From the NCBI GenBank assembly GCA_033558025.1, contig JAUCEF010000007.1, positions 1,736,001-1,800,000 of the forward strand: DNA of 64,000 nucleotides, written 5' to 3'. This DNA comes from Phytophthora sp. 'mugwort'. Taxonomy: Eukaryota > Oomycota > Peronosporomycetes > Peronosporales > Peronosporaceae. The translations under genes and the position numbers were made by a program. Positions 55,507 through 64,000 of the stretch are shown in pieces. Position 1 is the first letter of the stretch. Each line of letters opens with the position of its first letter. The notes under the pieces are model-generated. The model ran no database searches. It had not been told where the DNA came from and worked only from the letters and a program-made list of their open reading frames with translations.

Positions 55507-55920
55507 TACACCTGATATATTGAGATACTCAGGAGGCGGGTGAGATCAGTGGGGTGACATGAAGACTAGATGATACTGCGGATTAGCGTGCTCGGCGGTC
55601 CGAGCACTACATATGCAGGCTATTGCGAGGCCTGCAGCCTCGGCAGCCAGTTAATTCAGCTAGCACAACGCAACTTTGTCGCAGCTGGTCCTCAGTTTGA
55701 GCCAACATGAACCGCAAAATTACAGCGAACAATCTGGATAACTAACACCTAGCAGCGCCTAGTACCGATGCACGAGAGCCAATAATCACCTTCACTTCAA
55801 CTCTGGACGTTGAAGTAATACTGTCTCGGATTGGTCGAAATTTCTGCTGTCAATTCCTACCAATCCCATCGTTTCAAGTCAGCAGCCACATTCCGCATTG
55901 CATTTAGATTGCAGTCCGCC
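55507..55920. other. Upstream region of the RBR ligase gene
   Basis: This lies between the 5' end of G3 and the gene island. A sequence ttccgcattgcattt at 55891-55905, 16 bases before the ATG, resembles the oomycete initiator (TCATTYYNCAWTTT-like). This argues for a very short 5' UTR and against the upstream TTG (55831) as the start. No LTR for G3 is evident. Confidence 0.4.
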
Positions 55921-57889
55921 ATGCAGCCCGCACCTTTGACCCGCGAGCGCGCCGCGCACCTGGCGGATCTGTACGGCTCTTTAAGGCAGCTTCAGTCCCT
56001 CTCCGGCGAGGGCGAGCGCATGCGATGGCGGTGGCGGCTTCACCAGCTGCAGCGACAGCAGGTGCTCGAACAGGAGGACGCGCCCGAGGCCTGGGCCGCT
56101 CACATGGCTTCACTATTGGCGGCCATCGAGAATCAGATCGCGGCGCTCCCGATCGAGAGAGATGGTCGTTTCTCGCGCACTCGAGCGTCTTCCGCAGCCG
56201 CAGCAATAGGTGAGTTCCGTCTCACAGTGGAGGAAAATTCTGACAATCTGCAGTATTCTGATTCCGAGACGGCGCCACCCGGACGACGGTCCATCCCGAC
56301 CATGGAGAGCGAGACACTAGCCACCATGGAAGACACGAGACGAGGCAGCTGGGATCAGATGTCTAGACTCGTTCGCGCCGCTTCGGAGCACACTCTGGGG
56401 ACGTTCACTCGTGTTCGAGATCGAGGGCGGTCCGTGCCGCTGTCTAGGATGAGCATAAGCGAGTTCGACGGTAATGTGAGAAACAGTGGGGATACCGACG
56501 AGATGTCGCTGGTTGCAGCAGCTTCTAGTCGATCACGAGAATCTGTTGGTGTTGAAGAGGGGAAGGAAAGCTTGAGTTTGAGCTTGAGCATGACGGCGTA
56601 TAGGAGACAGCAGAGCAACAGTCAGGACCACTCTATGCCCAGCTTGCTGAGGTCGATGGCCAGTTATTTGGGGCTATCGATGGAGGAGACATTCCTTTGC
56701 CAGATCTGTTACGACTATGCGCCCATGAAGACATCGTACGCTCTGTCGGTGTGTGGACATATGTTCTGTGAAGCGTGCTTGAAGAATTATCTAGAGTTCA
56801 AGATCAAAGAGGGACAAGTGTACCCGAAATGCTTCTTTGAAAAGTCAGAAGATAAAGTGGCGTGCAAGGCAGAAATCTCGGTGGATGACATTCGATCGCT
56901 CATTTCTGAAGAGATCTGGCAGAAATACGCCAAGTTTAAGTTCAACAAGGAGCACGAGCTCGCGAGGCAGTGCCCATACTGTGACCACTCGCAGATCTGC
57001 GCTGGAAGTGACCAGCCGGAATGTTTATGTGAAGCTTGCAACCGCGAGTTTTGCTTCGTTCACAGTAGTGCCCACCAAGGACGGACGTGCGCTGAGTACG
57101 ACAGGAAGATGATCGCGGTGGAGAAACTTAACAACGCATTGATCAGTAAGATTTCCAAGCCGTGTCCTGGTTGCCAAAACAACGTGGAGAAAACAGGTGG
57201 TTGCAACCAGATGAAATGTGTGGTGTGCAATACCAGCTTCTGTTGGATATGCCTCAAGATCATCGACGATAGTGTCTTCCCGGAACACTTCCAGGTACTG
57301 CAACAATCGGAATCGTTTAACGTGGACTTGACCGTGGAAACTAACGTTAATTGTATCTTCATATTTGCTGTTGCTGTAGTGGTGGAACGTCCGTGGATGT
57401 GCCGGCAATCAAATGGCGGACATTGAGGGCCAAGGCGCGACTGAAAAGGGTATTGGAATGACAATGCGGATACTCTTCTTCGTGATCTTCGGTCCACCAG
57501 CATTCGTGATTGCTGTGCTGTTCTCCATCATGTGCTGCTGTTTCTTGCCTTGTACAGCCAACGACCGCCTCACGTTTCGACAGGCTTTCACAACGTGCTT
57601 CTGCGTATCCGGCTACGTTCTGCTCGCGCCAATCGTGTTGGCGTTGGGACTGGCGGCTCTGGGCGTGTTAATCAGTGGTGCCGTTGGTGGAGCTGTCGTG
57701 CTACTGTGTGTCGCTCCCATAGTCGGCGTGATGTTGCTCATCCGACGGGAGACGTGGTATTCAACTTTCAGTCGCCGAAGATCAAGCCCTCGTCGCTCCG
57801 GCCACGCTGAAACAGCCACCGCGCGCGACATCGAAGACACGAATGACCAATCGCCCAGCGGCGAAAGCATTTTTCGGGTCTCCACCTGA
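55921..57889 (+). CDS. RBR-type E3 ubiquitin ligase with C-terminal membrane segments
   Basis: Two exons, 55921-57294 and 57380-57889, give 627 residues. The 85-bp intron is phase 0 (CAG/GTACTG...CTGTAG/TGG), and without splicing the RING2 end loses its tail. Residues 1-250 form a low-complexity, partly coiled region. RING1 starts near residue 260 (CQICYDYAPMKTSYALSVCG, HMFCEACL). The in-between-RING follows (QCPYCDHSQICAGSDQPECL, CEACNREFCFVH). RING2 starts at Cys415 (CPGCQNNVEKTGGCNQMKC) with Cys428 as the likely catalytic cysteine, then CWICL. Exon 2 adds WWNVRGCAGNQM and two or three hydrophobic segments (ILFFVIFGPPAFVIAVLFSI; VLLAPIVLALGLAALGVLIS). RING1 binds E2, and RING2 forms a ubiquitin thioester. 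The layout recalls membrane-bound RNF19-type ligases, so action at the ER membrane is an inference. Confidence 0.9.
57295..57379 (+). other. Intron of the RBR ligase gene
   Basis: 85 bp, GT...AG, acceptor preceded by the T-rich stretch tttgctgttgctgtag. A run-through reading stays open to 57426, which is why the unspliced frame looks like a complete gene. Confidence 0.85.
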
Positions 57890-58207
57890 ATCCGGAAGGA
57901 CATGTCGATAGATCGTGTTTTATTTTAAGCTAAGTTTGCTTATATTTAAGTTAAGTAATCATGAATACGGCAACAACCCACAATGTGAATCCCTACGCTT
58001 GGAATACAATCTCAACAGGAATTAGTACACCTGTCACCCTTTGAACGTAATATGAAACTAAAAATCGCCGAAACTTCCAGTCTCGGGTGCTATAGAAAGT
58101 CACTTTTGTGCGGGATGTATGAAGAAGTCCACAAGGGCATCTGCCATCTATGCCCTTGCTTCCCGCTAGCTCCTCTCGTAGTTATGGCTGCAGTTCACGA
58201 AGTTCCC
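57890..58207. other. Convergent 3' regions, no gene
   Basis: Contains the 3' UTR of the RBR gene and probably that of the small minus-strand gene. 57915-57960 is A/T-rich with a short taagtt repetition. Nothing else is visible. Confidence 0.4.
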
Positions 58208-58471
58208 TTACAGACCTGTCCGACTTGCTCGTTGAAACAACGCGGATGAGAAGCTTGGCGATGTACTTGAGGAGATCATTATGTCTTCAGTCTCAAGCTC
58301 GATATTCCGAGTGGACGATTGTTCTGCTGCACGCCTCCGTCGTATCCATTGGCTCACTCCTCGAGTCGACGAGTTTGATAGCGCTCGAGGCTCAACACCA
58401 TAGAAGTCTTCGTCGGTGATCTCGCCGATCGTGTTCTCCTCCGGTAGATTGAGAAGTTCCGTCACTGACAT
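58208..58471 (-). CDS. Small acidic/serine-rich hypothetical protein
   Basis: ATG 58469-58471 opens 87 residues, MSVTELLNLPEENTIGEITD, then EDFYGVEPRALSNSSTRG and a basic block (QWIRRRRAAEQ), then ISSSTSPSFSSALFQRASRT. The stop lies inside a CTGTAAGG that could be a splice donor, with a possible acceptor gcag about 40 bases on, so a second exon may exist. The charged, Ser-rich composition gives no family. It lies tail-to-tail with the RBR gene. Confidence 0.45.
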   Translation of the reverse strand: MSVTELLNLPEENTIGEITDEDFYGVEPRALSNSSTRGVSQWIRRRRAAEQSSTRNIELETEDIMISSSTSPSFSSALFQRASRTGL

Positions 58472-59079
58472 CGTGGTTGCGCGAGAGAAGGGCCGAACGA
58501 GGTGCTGCTGCGAGTTATTATCGAGAAAGGCAGAACGACTACCAGGACGGTTGGTTGTGAGAAGTTCTCAGAACAACAAATAGCTAAGTATTCTGCTGTT
58601 CCACTATTCCGGTATACCCTTAAAAGAGAAATAAATAGTTTGTTCGAGGCGCTATGATTAGCGAGCGGATCATCTGTATAACTTTTTTAATCGTGGGTAA
58701 ACAAGAGCAGCGGAGTAGCCAGCGATCTTGAAGTTTTCAAGCTGGCTACACTTCTGGTGCGCACAACGCATATTTCGACTTCAATTACATAGCAATGGAC
58801 CACTGCGGCCAAGTGCCTGCTCGTTGGCGTCCTCGAGATTTTACGTTAACTTAAGCTTCGCATCATGTGCATCAAGTGAAGAAGTAGGAGCGTACTTGCT
58901 GGGTCAATGAGCATGACACAAAAAAACGATATCGCTGGATACCGGCAGCAATATAGAATTTACGAAAAGGAAGATAAAGTATCGATCATCTTCTGTACGT
59001 GTATTATGTGCATGTACGTAGTAAAAAAAATACTCGACCAAAATGGCTACACAACAGCACTGGTGACTGGTAAAGCAGC
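58472..59079. other. Divergent promoter region between two genes
   Basis: This should hold promoters for the minus-strand small gene and the plus-strand methyltransferase. A minus-strand GCTCATTGACCC at about 58900-58911 partly matches the oomycete initiator core GCTCATT. A 7-codon upstream ATG reading (59042) precedes the methyltransferase start. No other feature. Confidence 0.35.
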
Positions 59080-60198
59080 ATGCCGTTCCGCAGTCTGCGA
59101 CCTGAGGAGCGTGGCAACGCGTTGACGACGCCACTGTCAGCTGCAGCGAGTGATTTCTACAGTGAGAGACAGTCCTGCGTTTACACCACAGCCGCAAACG
59201 CTAGCATCCAAAAGGACCTGACGAGACACGCCCTGGCGCTTTTGCGCTTGGAGTTGACACATTCCAAAGATAATGTTCTGTTCCTCTTGGACTTGGGCGC
59301 TGGCTCCGGCTTGAGCACAAAGGCAGCTCAGGAATGGTTTAAAGAGAAAGAAATAATGGCGTTCATGCTGGCGTTTGATATCAGTGCATCGATGCTGTCT
59401 CTGGCATCAGTGGAGGAAGACAAGGGGGAGCAGGAGACCGACGTGTGTGCCGACTTGTATCGTGGCAACGCAGCACAAAAGCTCCCGATTCGTGGCGGAA
59501 TACTGGATGCTGTTATTGGAATATCAATGCTACAGTGGTTGCAGCCTAATGGACTGGAAGTTTGCTTCTTGTCGCTGTTTAAACAATTCTCCGGTGATCG
59601 GGACAATCGAGCCATTTTTCAGGTCTACCCGTCGGGTGTGGCATACGTGGACATCATGGAGAAGACCGCGCTGAGAATGGGTTTTAGTCGTGCAGAGACA
59701 TTTGTGTCGTTCCCGCACACGACGACAGCGAAGAAATGGTTCTTTTGCGTGGAGAAACTCACTATCACGGATGTGGACGGACAAGAGAAAACCGAAGACG
59801 AGCAAGAACTTTGTTTGTTTGCTAGACGGTATGAACGACGCTGTGTACTGCAGTGGCTTGGAAAGAAGAACAATGGTGCGAAGGAGATTCGAGAGCGAGT
59901 TGAAAAGGAGCACGTGAAGACGGCGTGGCACATTTGGCGAAAATATCGGCGGGCTATTGTGGATACTGAGACTGATGTAACACCCATCAAGAAGCCAAGC
60001 GTGACGCACGTGAAAGCACAGCAGTCACTGGTACTTTATCCGAGTGATAAAGTCATCGGACGGGCGCTGCAACTGCGGTTTAACGGCAAGGCTGCAAAAA
60101 TCACGCTTGCCTTACTGCTACAGCATACTGCAGAAATTGTCGATGTGCTGCACACATCTTATACAGAGGCAAGAAAACTGGAGCTCGCTGCAAATTAG
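59080..60198 (+). CDS. Bud23-like class I SAM-dependent methyltransferase
   Basis: Intact, intronless, 372 residues from ATG 59080. It opens with an N-terminal region like that of Bud23/WBSCR22 (CVYTTAANASIQKDLTRHAL). The SAM-binding motif LLDLGAGSGLSTKAA lies near residues 70-85, with motif II FDISASMLSLA. The family landmark LDAVIGISMLQWLQPN follows (compare SISAVQWL of Bud23), then VYPSGVAYVDIMEKTALRMG and PHTTTAKKWFFCVEK. Bud23 methylates N7 of a guanine in 18S rRNA during 40S assembly and has about 280 residues. The extra 100 or so C-terminal residues here (basic, AWHIWRKYRRAIV) are unusual, and some invariant Bud23 residues differ. A paralogue with another RNA target is therefore possible. 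Confidence 0.75.
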   Translation: MPFRSLRPEERGNALTTPLSAAASDFYSERQSCVYTTAANASIQKDLTRHALALLRLELTHSKDNVLFLLDLGAGSGLSTKAAQEWFKEKEIMAFMLAFDISASMLSLASVEEDKGEQETDVCADLYRGNAAQKLPIRGGILDAVIGISMLQWLQPNGLEVCFLSLFKQFSGDRDNRAIFQVYPSGVAYVDIMEKTALRMGFSRAETFVSFPHTTTAKKWFFCVEKLTITDVDGQEKTEDEQELCLFARRYERRCVLQWLGKKNNGAKEIRERVEKEHVKTAWHIWRKYRRAIVDTETDVTPIKKPSVTHVKAQQSLVLYPSDKVIGRALQLRFNGKAAKITLALLLQHTAEIVDVLHTSYTEARKLELAAN

Positions 60199-60310
60199 CT
60201 GAACTTTGTTGCGGTTTTTTGAATAAAATTAAATGCCTAGATTTTCGGTACCGATAAGGTCAAGCAGAAAAAAATGATTTTTTGGAGTAGATAAACGCGT
60301 TTTGGTTGTC

Positions 60311-62034
60311 TCAGGCGTTTGGATATCTAGGCGACGCTGTAGAACTTTGCTGGAACGGAGCGTTGCCAGTAAGAAATCCAAGCTCACCGAAGAGTACGGA
60401 GGCAATATGCAGTATCTGTTTCCTGTTGGCAGACTCGTCCAAACCGAAAAGCTCGCGCAGACTGCGTTGAAATTCCTGTTCAGCTCGCATGTTGTCCATG
60501 AGGCGCTGGGAAACAATGTGAGCCAGTTCATAATTATATTTTAGGCGCAGCTTCACTGTCTTACATACCCGAATAGTTGGTATCAGTTGATCAATGTGAG
60601 CAACCTGAAGTAGCTTCATGTTTGCCAGCAGAACCTCGTGAGCTTTGGAACCAGGAGGCTTCATTTGTTCACGGCGTGCATCCAGCTCCACCAGCACATC
60701 GTTCACATGAGTCGTTATCTGCATTAAAAGCATAGCGTGCTAGTGTGAGAGATAGACACACGACGTTCATAGCCGAGCACCGCGCATTAAACCATTTCTA
60801 AAGCTTCGAGACAGGAAGTATTTGCGGTAGACTCTGCCCGTATAGCGTAGAATGCATCCTGGAAATAAGCCCATTAGCAGTTGTAGTACCTTGCTTCGAT
60901 AGTTAACTCACGCACGCACCTTATCAAACCGTTTGAGGAGCTTTTCGATTCGCTCGACGAAATTCTGGTATGCTGTTGAAACATGCGCAAGCTGCTGTGC
61001 CTTTAATACACACTTTGGCAGCTCGCCAACTTCCTCGACTTCCAAAACGTAGCAGCAAGATGCGACAAGATCCGAGCAGATCCGACCAACTTTCTCTAGG
61101 ATGCCGGTCTCTGTTAATTCCTGCTGCTTTGCCACCAACCTGGCCGCGTTTAGCGAGAGGTAGCAGCGCAGCTTCTCGTTCAAATACTTGTGATACGTTG
61201 TCGAGTTCTCTGTGTTCACCTTTAAGCTTTGCAACAGCCTTTCTTCAAGCATTCTCTCAGATAGGGAACCCTTTTTAGCAGCTACGTCTTCATCGAGGTT
61301 GACGTCGAATGATTGATCCTCCTGCGGCACTTTGCGGCTTGGTTCACGCGCACATGATTTTATCCGTAAACGCAACTTTCGCACATATCTCTGCAGTCGC
61401 TCAACCTCAAGCTGCGAAACCTACCCGTATGTCAGTAAACCAAGTACCAACTTCACCATAACCAAATCATTTACCATCCCAACTTACCAACATCGCTCGT
61501 CGCGTCGGTCGAGCACACAGCATTTCACGCAGCTGGGCGTTCTCTCGACCCAGTTTTCCAATCAGACTCCTCTGCTGCTGCAGAAACGGCCCCAAGCTTT
61601 CTATCATACGGCTCACACTCTCTTCCCTCTGGTTGTCTCGCGTTGAATTCTTCTGTTTGTCTACAGCTTCGCCTCGTCTTTCATCCAGCATTTGCATCGC
61701 TTGATCCAGCTTGCGACTCCACGCGACGTGCTCCTTTCTTGCCTTCTCCACTTTCTTATCACATGTAAGAATCCCCAGATTCAGATTTGGGAAGCGGGCG
61801 TCCTCCCCCTCCAGAATATCCTTGTCACCATCTTTTTCCGATCGCTTCAGCTTCTCCCGAGCCAGATCCTGCTGCAGGTGAAGAGCATAGCTGGCGTATC
61901 GCTTCACGTCGTTTTGCGCCGACTACCATAGTGCAATAAAAGGAGTGTCAGTGACTGTAATAGCTTGATGGTGAGAGCTTATACGTCACTGCTACCTTGA
62001 GGTCAAGGCGCAGCTCACGGAGCTCTTCCTCCAT
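60311..62034 (-). CDS. Four-exon coiled-coil protein of unknown function
   Basis: Exons on the minus strand: 62034-61996, 61922-61488, 61420-60920, 60718-60311, all joined in phase 0, giving 460 residues. Introns are 73, 67 and 201 bp with GT...AG ends (GTAGCA/GGTAG, GTAAGT/GGGTAG, GTGCGT/ATGCAG). Exon 1 codes MEEELRELRLDLK. The chain is largely helical, with heptad-like stretches (SAQNDVKRYASYALHLQQDL, FLQQQRSLIGKLGRENAQLR, VSQLEVERLQRYVRKLRLRI, LKRFDKITTHVNDVLVELDA). No enzymatic motif, signal peptide or membrane segment is visible. It is convergent with the methyltransferase gene, leaving 112 bp between stops. A cytoskeletal, centrosomal or tethering role is possible by analogy only. Confidence 0.8.
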
Positions 62035-62215
62035 CTTGAGTAATACTGTTGTATTTCGAATACTTAGTACTTAAGTACTTGTATTGTATCTTTCTGCTGT
62101 TTTGTCTTCCTAATCGGGGTTCTTAATCGGAATTCGAAGTCCTATCAAGAGATCATATTTCAAAGCAAGCCAGAACGCAAAAATCAGTTAGGGCTCGGAT
62201 TTGTGTGGGTCACTT
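62035..62215. other. Upstream region of the coiled-coil gene
   Basis: AT-rich, with tacttagtacttaagtact near 62060. No initiator-like sequence could be chosen with confidence. Confidence 0.3.
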
Positions 62216-62553
62216 CACAAAACACGACCGAACACAACGAGTCATTCTCCATCGGCAGGTGCGCACACTTCATCGCAGAGACGCCCGTGTATTAAATGTT
62301 AACGGCGGTGTCTGATGACGGTGTAGTTGGTGCATTAGAGCGAGGGCACGCTGCAGCAGGACAACGCGCCGTCGCGCGAGGCAGCACAAAACACAGTCGA
62401 ACACAACAGGTCATTCTTCCTCAGCAGGTACGCAGGTGCTTCATCGCACAGACGCCCAGGTAAACGAGCTAACAACTACGTTTGATGATGGTGCAGCTGG
62501 TGCATCAGAACGAGGGCTCACTGCAGCAGGTCATCACGCCGCCGCGCGAGGCC
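62216..62553. repeat. Two tandem 169-bp repeats, subterminal in the Tc1-like element (copy 2)
   Basis: Units 62216-62384 and 62385-62553 both start cacaaaacac, contain gaacacaacgagtcattct-like and catcgcagagacgccc-like cores, and end gccgcgcgaggc. Degenerate further units may follow to about 62800 (repeated gagctaac-act pattern). The aagtggcggcatgctgccat stretch at 62590 resembles the core of the repeats at 8321-8647. Confidence 0.75.
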
Positions 62554-62820
62554 GGAATGAAGAATTGCTTTTGTGGTGAGCAAGCTAGAAAGTGGCGGCA
62601 TGCTGCCATTTTCATTGAAGTTATGACACGTGTTCGTGGATTACGAGCTAACGATTGTGTATGATGGCATTGTAGGAGGTGAGCAGGTCAGGGAAGCAGC
62701 CAGAAGACGAGGAGGTTGTCCAAGCAGCTTGTATAAAGAGGTAAGCCCATCGTAAAAGCCAAACTGCACGGGGAGCAGCTAATAACTATGTTGCTTGGCT
62801 TGTACCAGGACTTTAGCCTA

Positions 62821-63650
62821 GCAAAATGGAAATTACTGTTGCTCTTCCGCCGCAATTGAATTGCCGTCTGAGTGTGAAGTCGGGAGAACCTATGACACCA
62901 TGCCGAGACAAGGTACCCGGCATGACTTCGTTTTCCTGATTGCCGATGGCCTCGCCGTTTTGCTAGGGCACATCAAGCGTGTGTTTGACAATACAACAAG
63001 TCTCGCATGGCAAGGTCCGTTGCGGCGTACCTGAAGCCTACAAACCATGCACCGCAGAAAAACTACGTGTTGGTTCCGTCCAACTCGAGCGATATGGAAG
63101 ACCTCTTCGCAACGGTGTGTGGCACAAGGCGCGACTTAGGAAGCATGGCCGCGCTTCGTTCATACACTTGCTGTTCGTGTATGTGCCACGACCACGAGCC
63201 CAGCGACTGACATCTCTTCGGCGCGCAACCGACAACCGCATTCAAGAGCAACAGCCATGGGTCGCAGCCTACCTGACCGGACGTGGGATTGAAGGTGGTG
63301 CGGCAACACAGCGCTACGCCGCTGTCAGCCAAGCTCGATTACCGGAAGATGCACCCATACAAGTACTGGGCAACACTACAATCCGCCAGCTACAATTCAT
63401 TGACCAGCACGAGAGCGCAATGCAGCAAGAACAATCTGACCAGCACGAGAATTGCGACGATATATATCTCATGGCGCGGGCCCGAGTACACGGTGTGGTG
63501 GTGCCTATGTTTCTCAACGTCAATGACCTTCTTGACGCACTCGGCCTCCCTCCCTACAGCTTGCGACCACCTTATCATGCCCCGCAACAGCTTGACACGC
63601 CGAACCCGGCGGTAGACATGGAAGACGTGGATCATGCAGAACGCGAGTAA
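62821..63650 (+). pseudogene. Second ORF of the Tc1-like element (copy 2), degraded
   Basis: Pieces in plus frames: CRDKVPG then HDFVFLIADGLAVLLGHIKR (62910-62985), VWHKARLRKHGRASFIHLLF (63118-63175), LTSLRRATDNRIQEQQPWVA (63205-63265), and YLMARARVHGVVVPMFLNVN then LGLPPYSLRPPYHAPQQ (63465-63595). These match the minus-strand ORF at 7470-8283 block by block. The frame from 62979 to 63650 is open, so decay is mainly in the N-terminal part. There is no known domain. A stop at 63648-63650 is followed at once by the convergent transposase. Confidence 0.6.
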
Positions 63651-63689
63651 GACCCTGGTTAACAATGATTCGTCTACAGAGACGGAATG

Positions 63690-64000
63690 TGTTTTGGTTA
63701 GTGTAATACCCACAATGACCGTAGAGGTTTGTGCCAACTAGGTCACTCTTTTTCGTACAGTAGTGCATCGCTACCTTACGAACGTCTAGCGGGACTTCGC
63801 GAAAAGCCATGCTTCAATGCCGGTGGATCCAGCGCTTCAATAGAGAGAACCCGACATCAATCGGATCCAGGTCGGGTGAGTACGATGGCAGGAAGAAGAG
63901 TAGGACCCCCGTCGCGAGCACCAGTGGTTACAATTCTTGGTACATTGGATCTTGGCATTATCGAGCATAACGATAGAGTGTGGTAGTGGCCAGGTGTTCA
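63690..64000 (-). pseudogene. Tc1/mariner-like DDE transposase (copy 2), C-terminal part, runs off the window
   Basis: From the right edge on the minus strand: a LDNAKI-type block (63955-63985), then FFLPSYSPDLDPIDVGFSLL (63845-63900), KRWIHRH, and MAFREVPLDVRKVAMHYCTK, ending NLYGHCGYYTNQN (about 63700). The normal last catalytic residue in the NPIE box reads Asp (DPID) here. It is the same family as 6363-7440, and again tail-to-tail with the second ORF. Confidence 0.7.

Noticed and set aside
55831..55920. Upstream extension of the RBR ligase
   Set aside because: The frame is open, but its first codon is TTG. The ATG at 55921 follows an initiator-like sequence and gives a normal start.
1..64000. 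CRISPR arrays, bacterial operons, rRNA or true tRNA genes
   Set aside because: None seen. Introns, LTR retrotransposons and gene style show a eukaryotic nuclear genome.

Overview
This looks like nuclear DNA of an oomycete, most likely Phytophthora or a close relative. The few intact genes are compact, with short GT-AG introns of 67-201 bp. One intact gene encodes a GH81 beta-1,3-glucanase. The rest is a thick layer of Ty3/gypsy, copia, hAT, pogo, Tc1/mariner-like and Crypton elements of kinds I know from Phytophthora genomes. The genus is an inference from family resemblance, not from a search.

Layout. 1-11.6 kb: old DNA-transposon debris (a hAT pseudogene, a two-gene Tc1-like element, a hAT fragment) and one probable membrane protein gene (4758-5471, minus). 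11.6-55.5 kb: a large nested retroelement. The host is a minus-strand gypsy copy, here called G3 (about 11600-12918 and 52502-55506). A plus-strand gypsy copy, G1 (LTRs 12924-13289 and 52130-52496), is inserted in it and flanked by the target duplication CAGAG. When G1 is removed, the G3 reading frame reads through. G2, a GGATCC-rich gypsy with a 1-kb LTR, is inserted in the G1 gag. The far end of G2 and the middle of G1 now lie inverted at 40400-44541, bounded by a 931-bp inverted repeat (40400-41330 and 48827-49757).

Between the broken ends of G2/G1 sits a foreign block (about 24420-40398). It holds a pogo transposase fragment, a Crypton tyrosine-recombinase pseudogene, a damaged LYC1-like acetyltransferase, the intact GH81 gene, a second G1 3' end (LTR 33069-33263) and a nearly intact chromodomain gypsy element, G4 (33955-40398, second LTR truncated). 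A copia remnant (44781-48826) fills the other junction.

55.8-62.0 kb is a gene island: an RBR E3 ubiquitin ligase with C-terminal membrane segments, a small acidic protein, a Bud23-like methyltransferase, and a four-exon coiled-coil protein. 62.2-64 kb holds a second copy of the two-gene Tc1-like element, with the same tail-to-tail arrangement and the same kind of ~165-bp subterminal tandem repeats as the copy at 6.4-8.6 kb.

The most unusual signals are: (i) a second ORF, antisense to pol, in the 3' regions of both G1 and G2; (ii) a dual RNase H in G2 in which the Ty3-type domain has lost catalytic acids; (iii) the two-gene DNA transposon with subterminal repeats; and (iv) the inversion and block insertion that carried a host glucanase gene into a nested retroelement.
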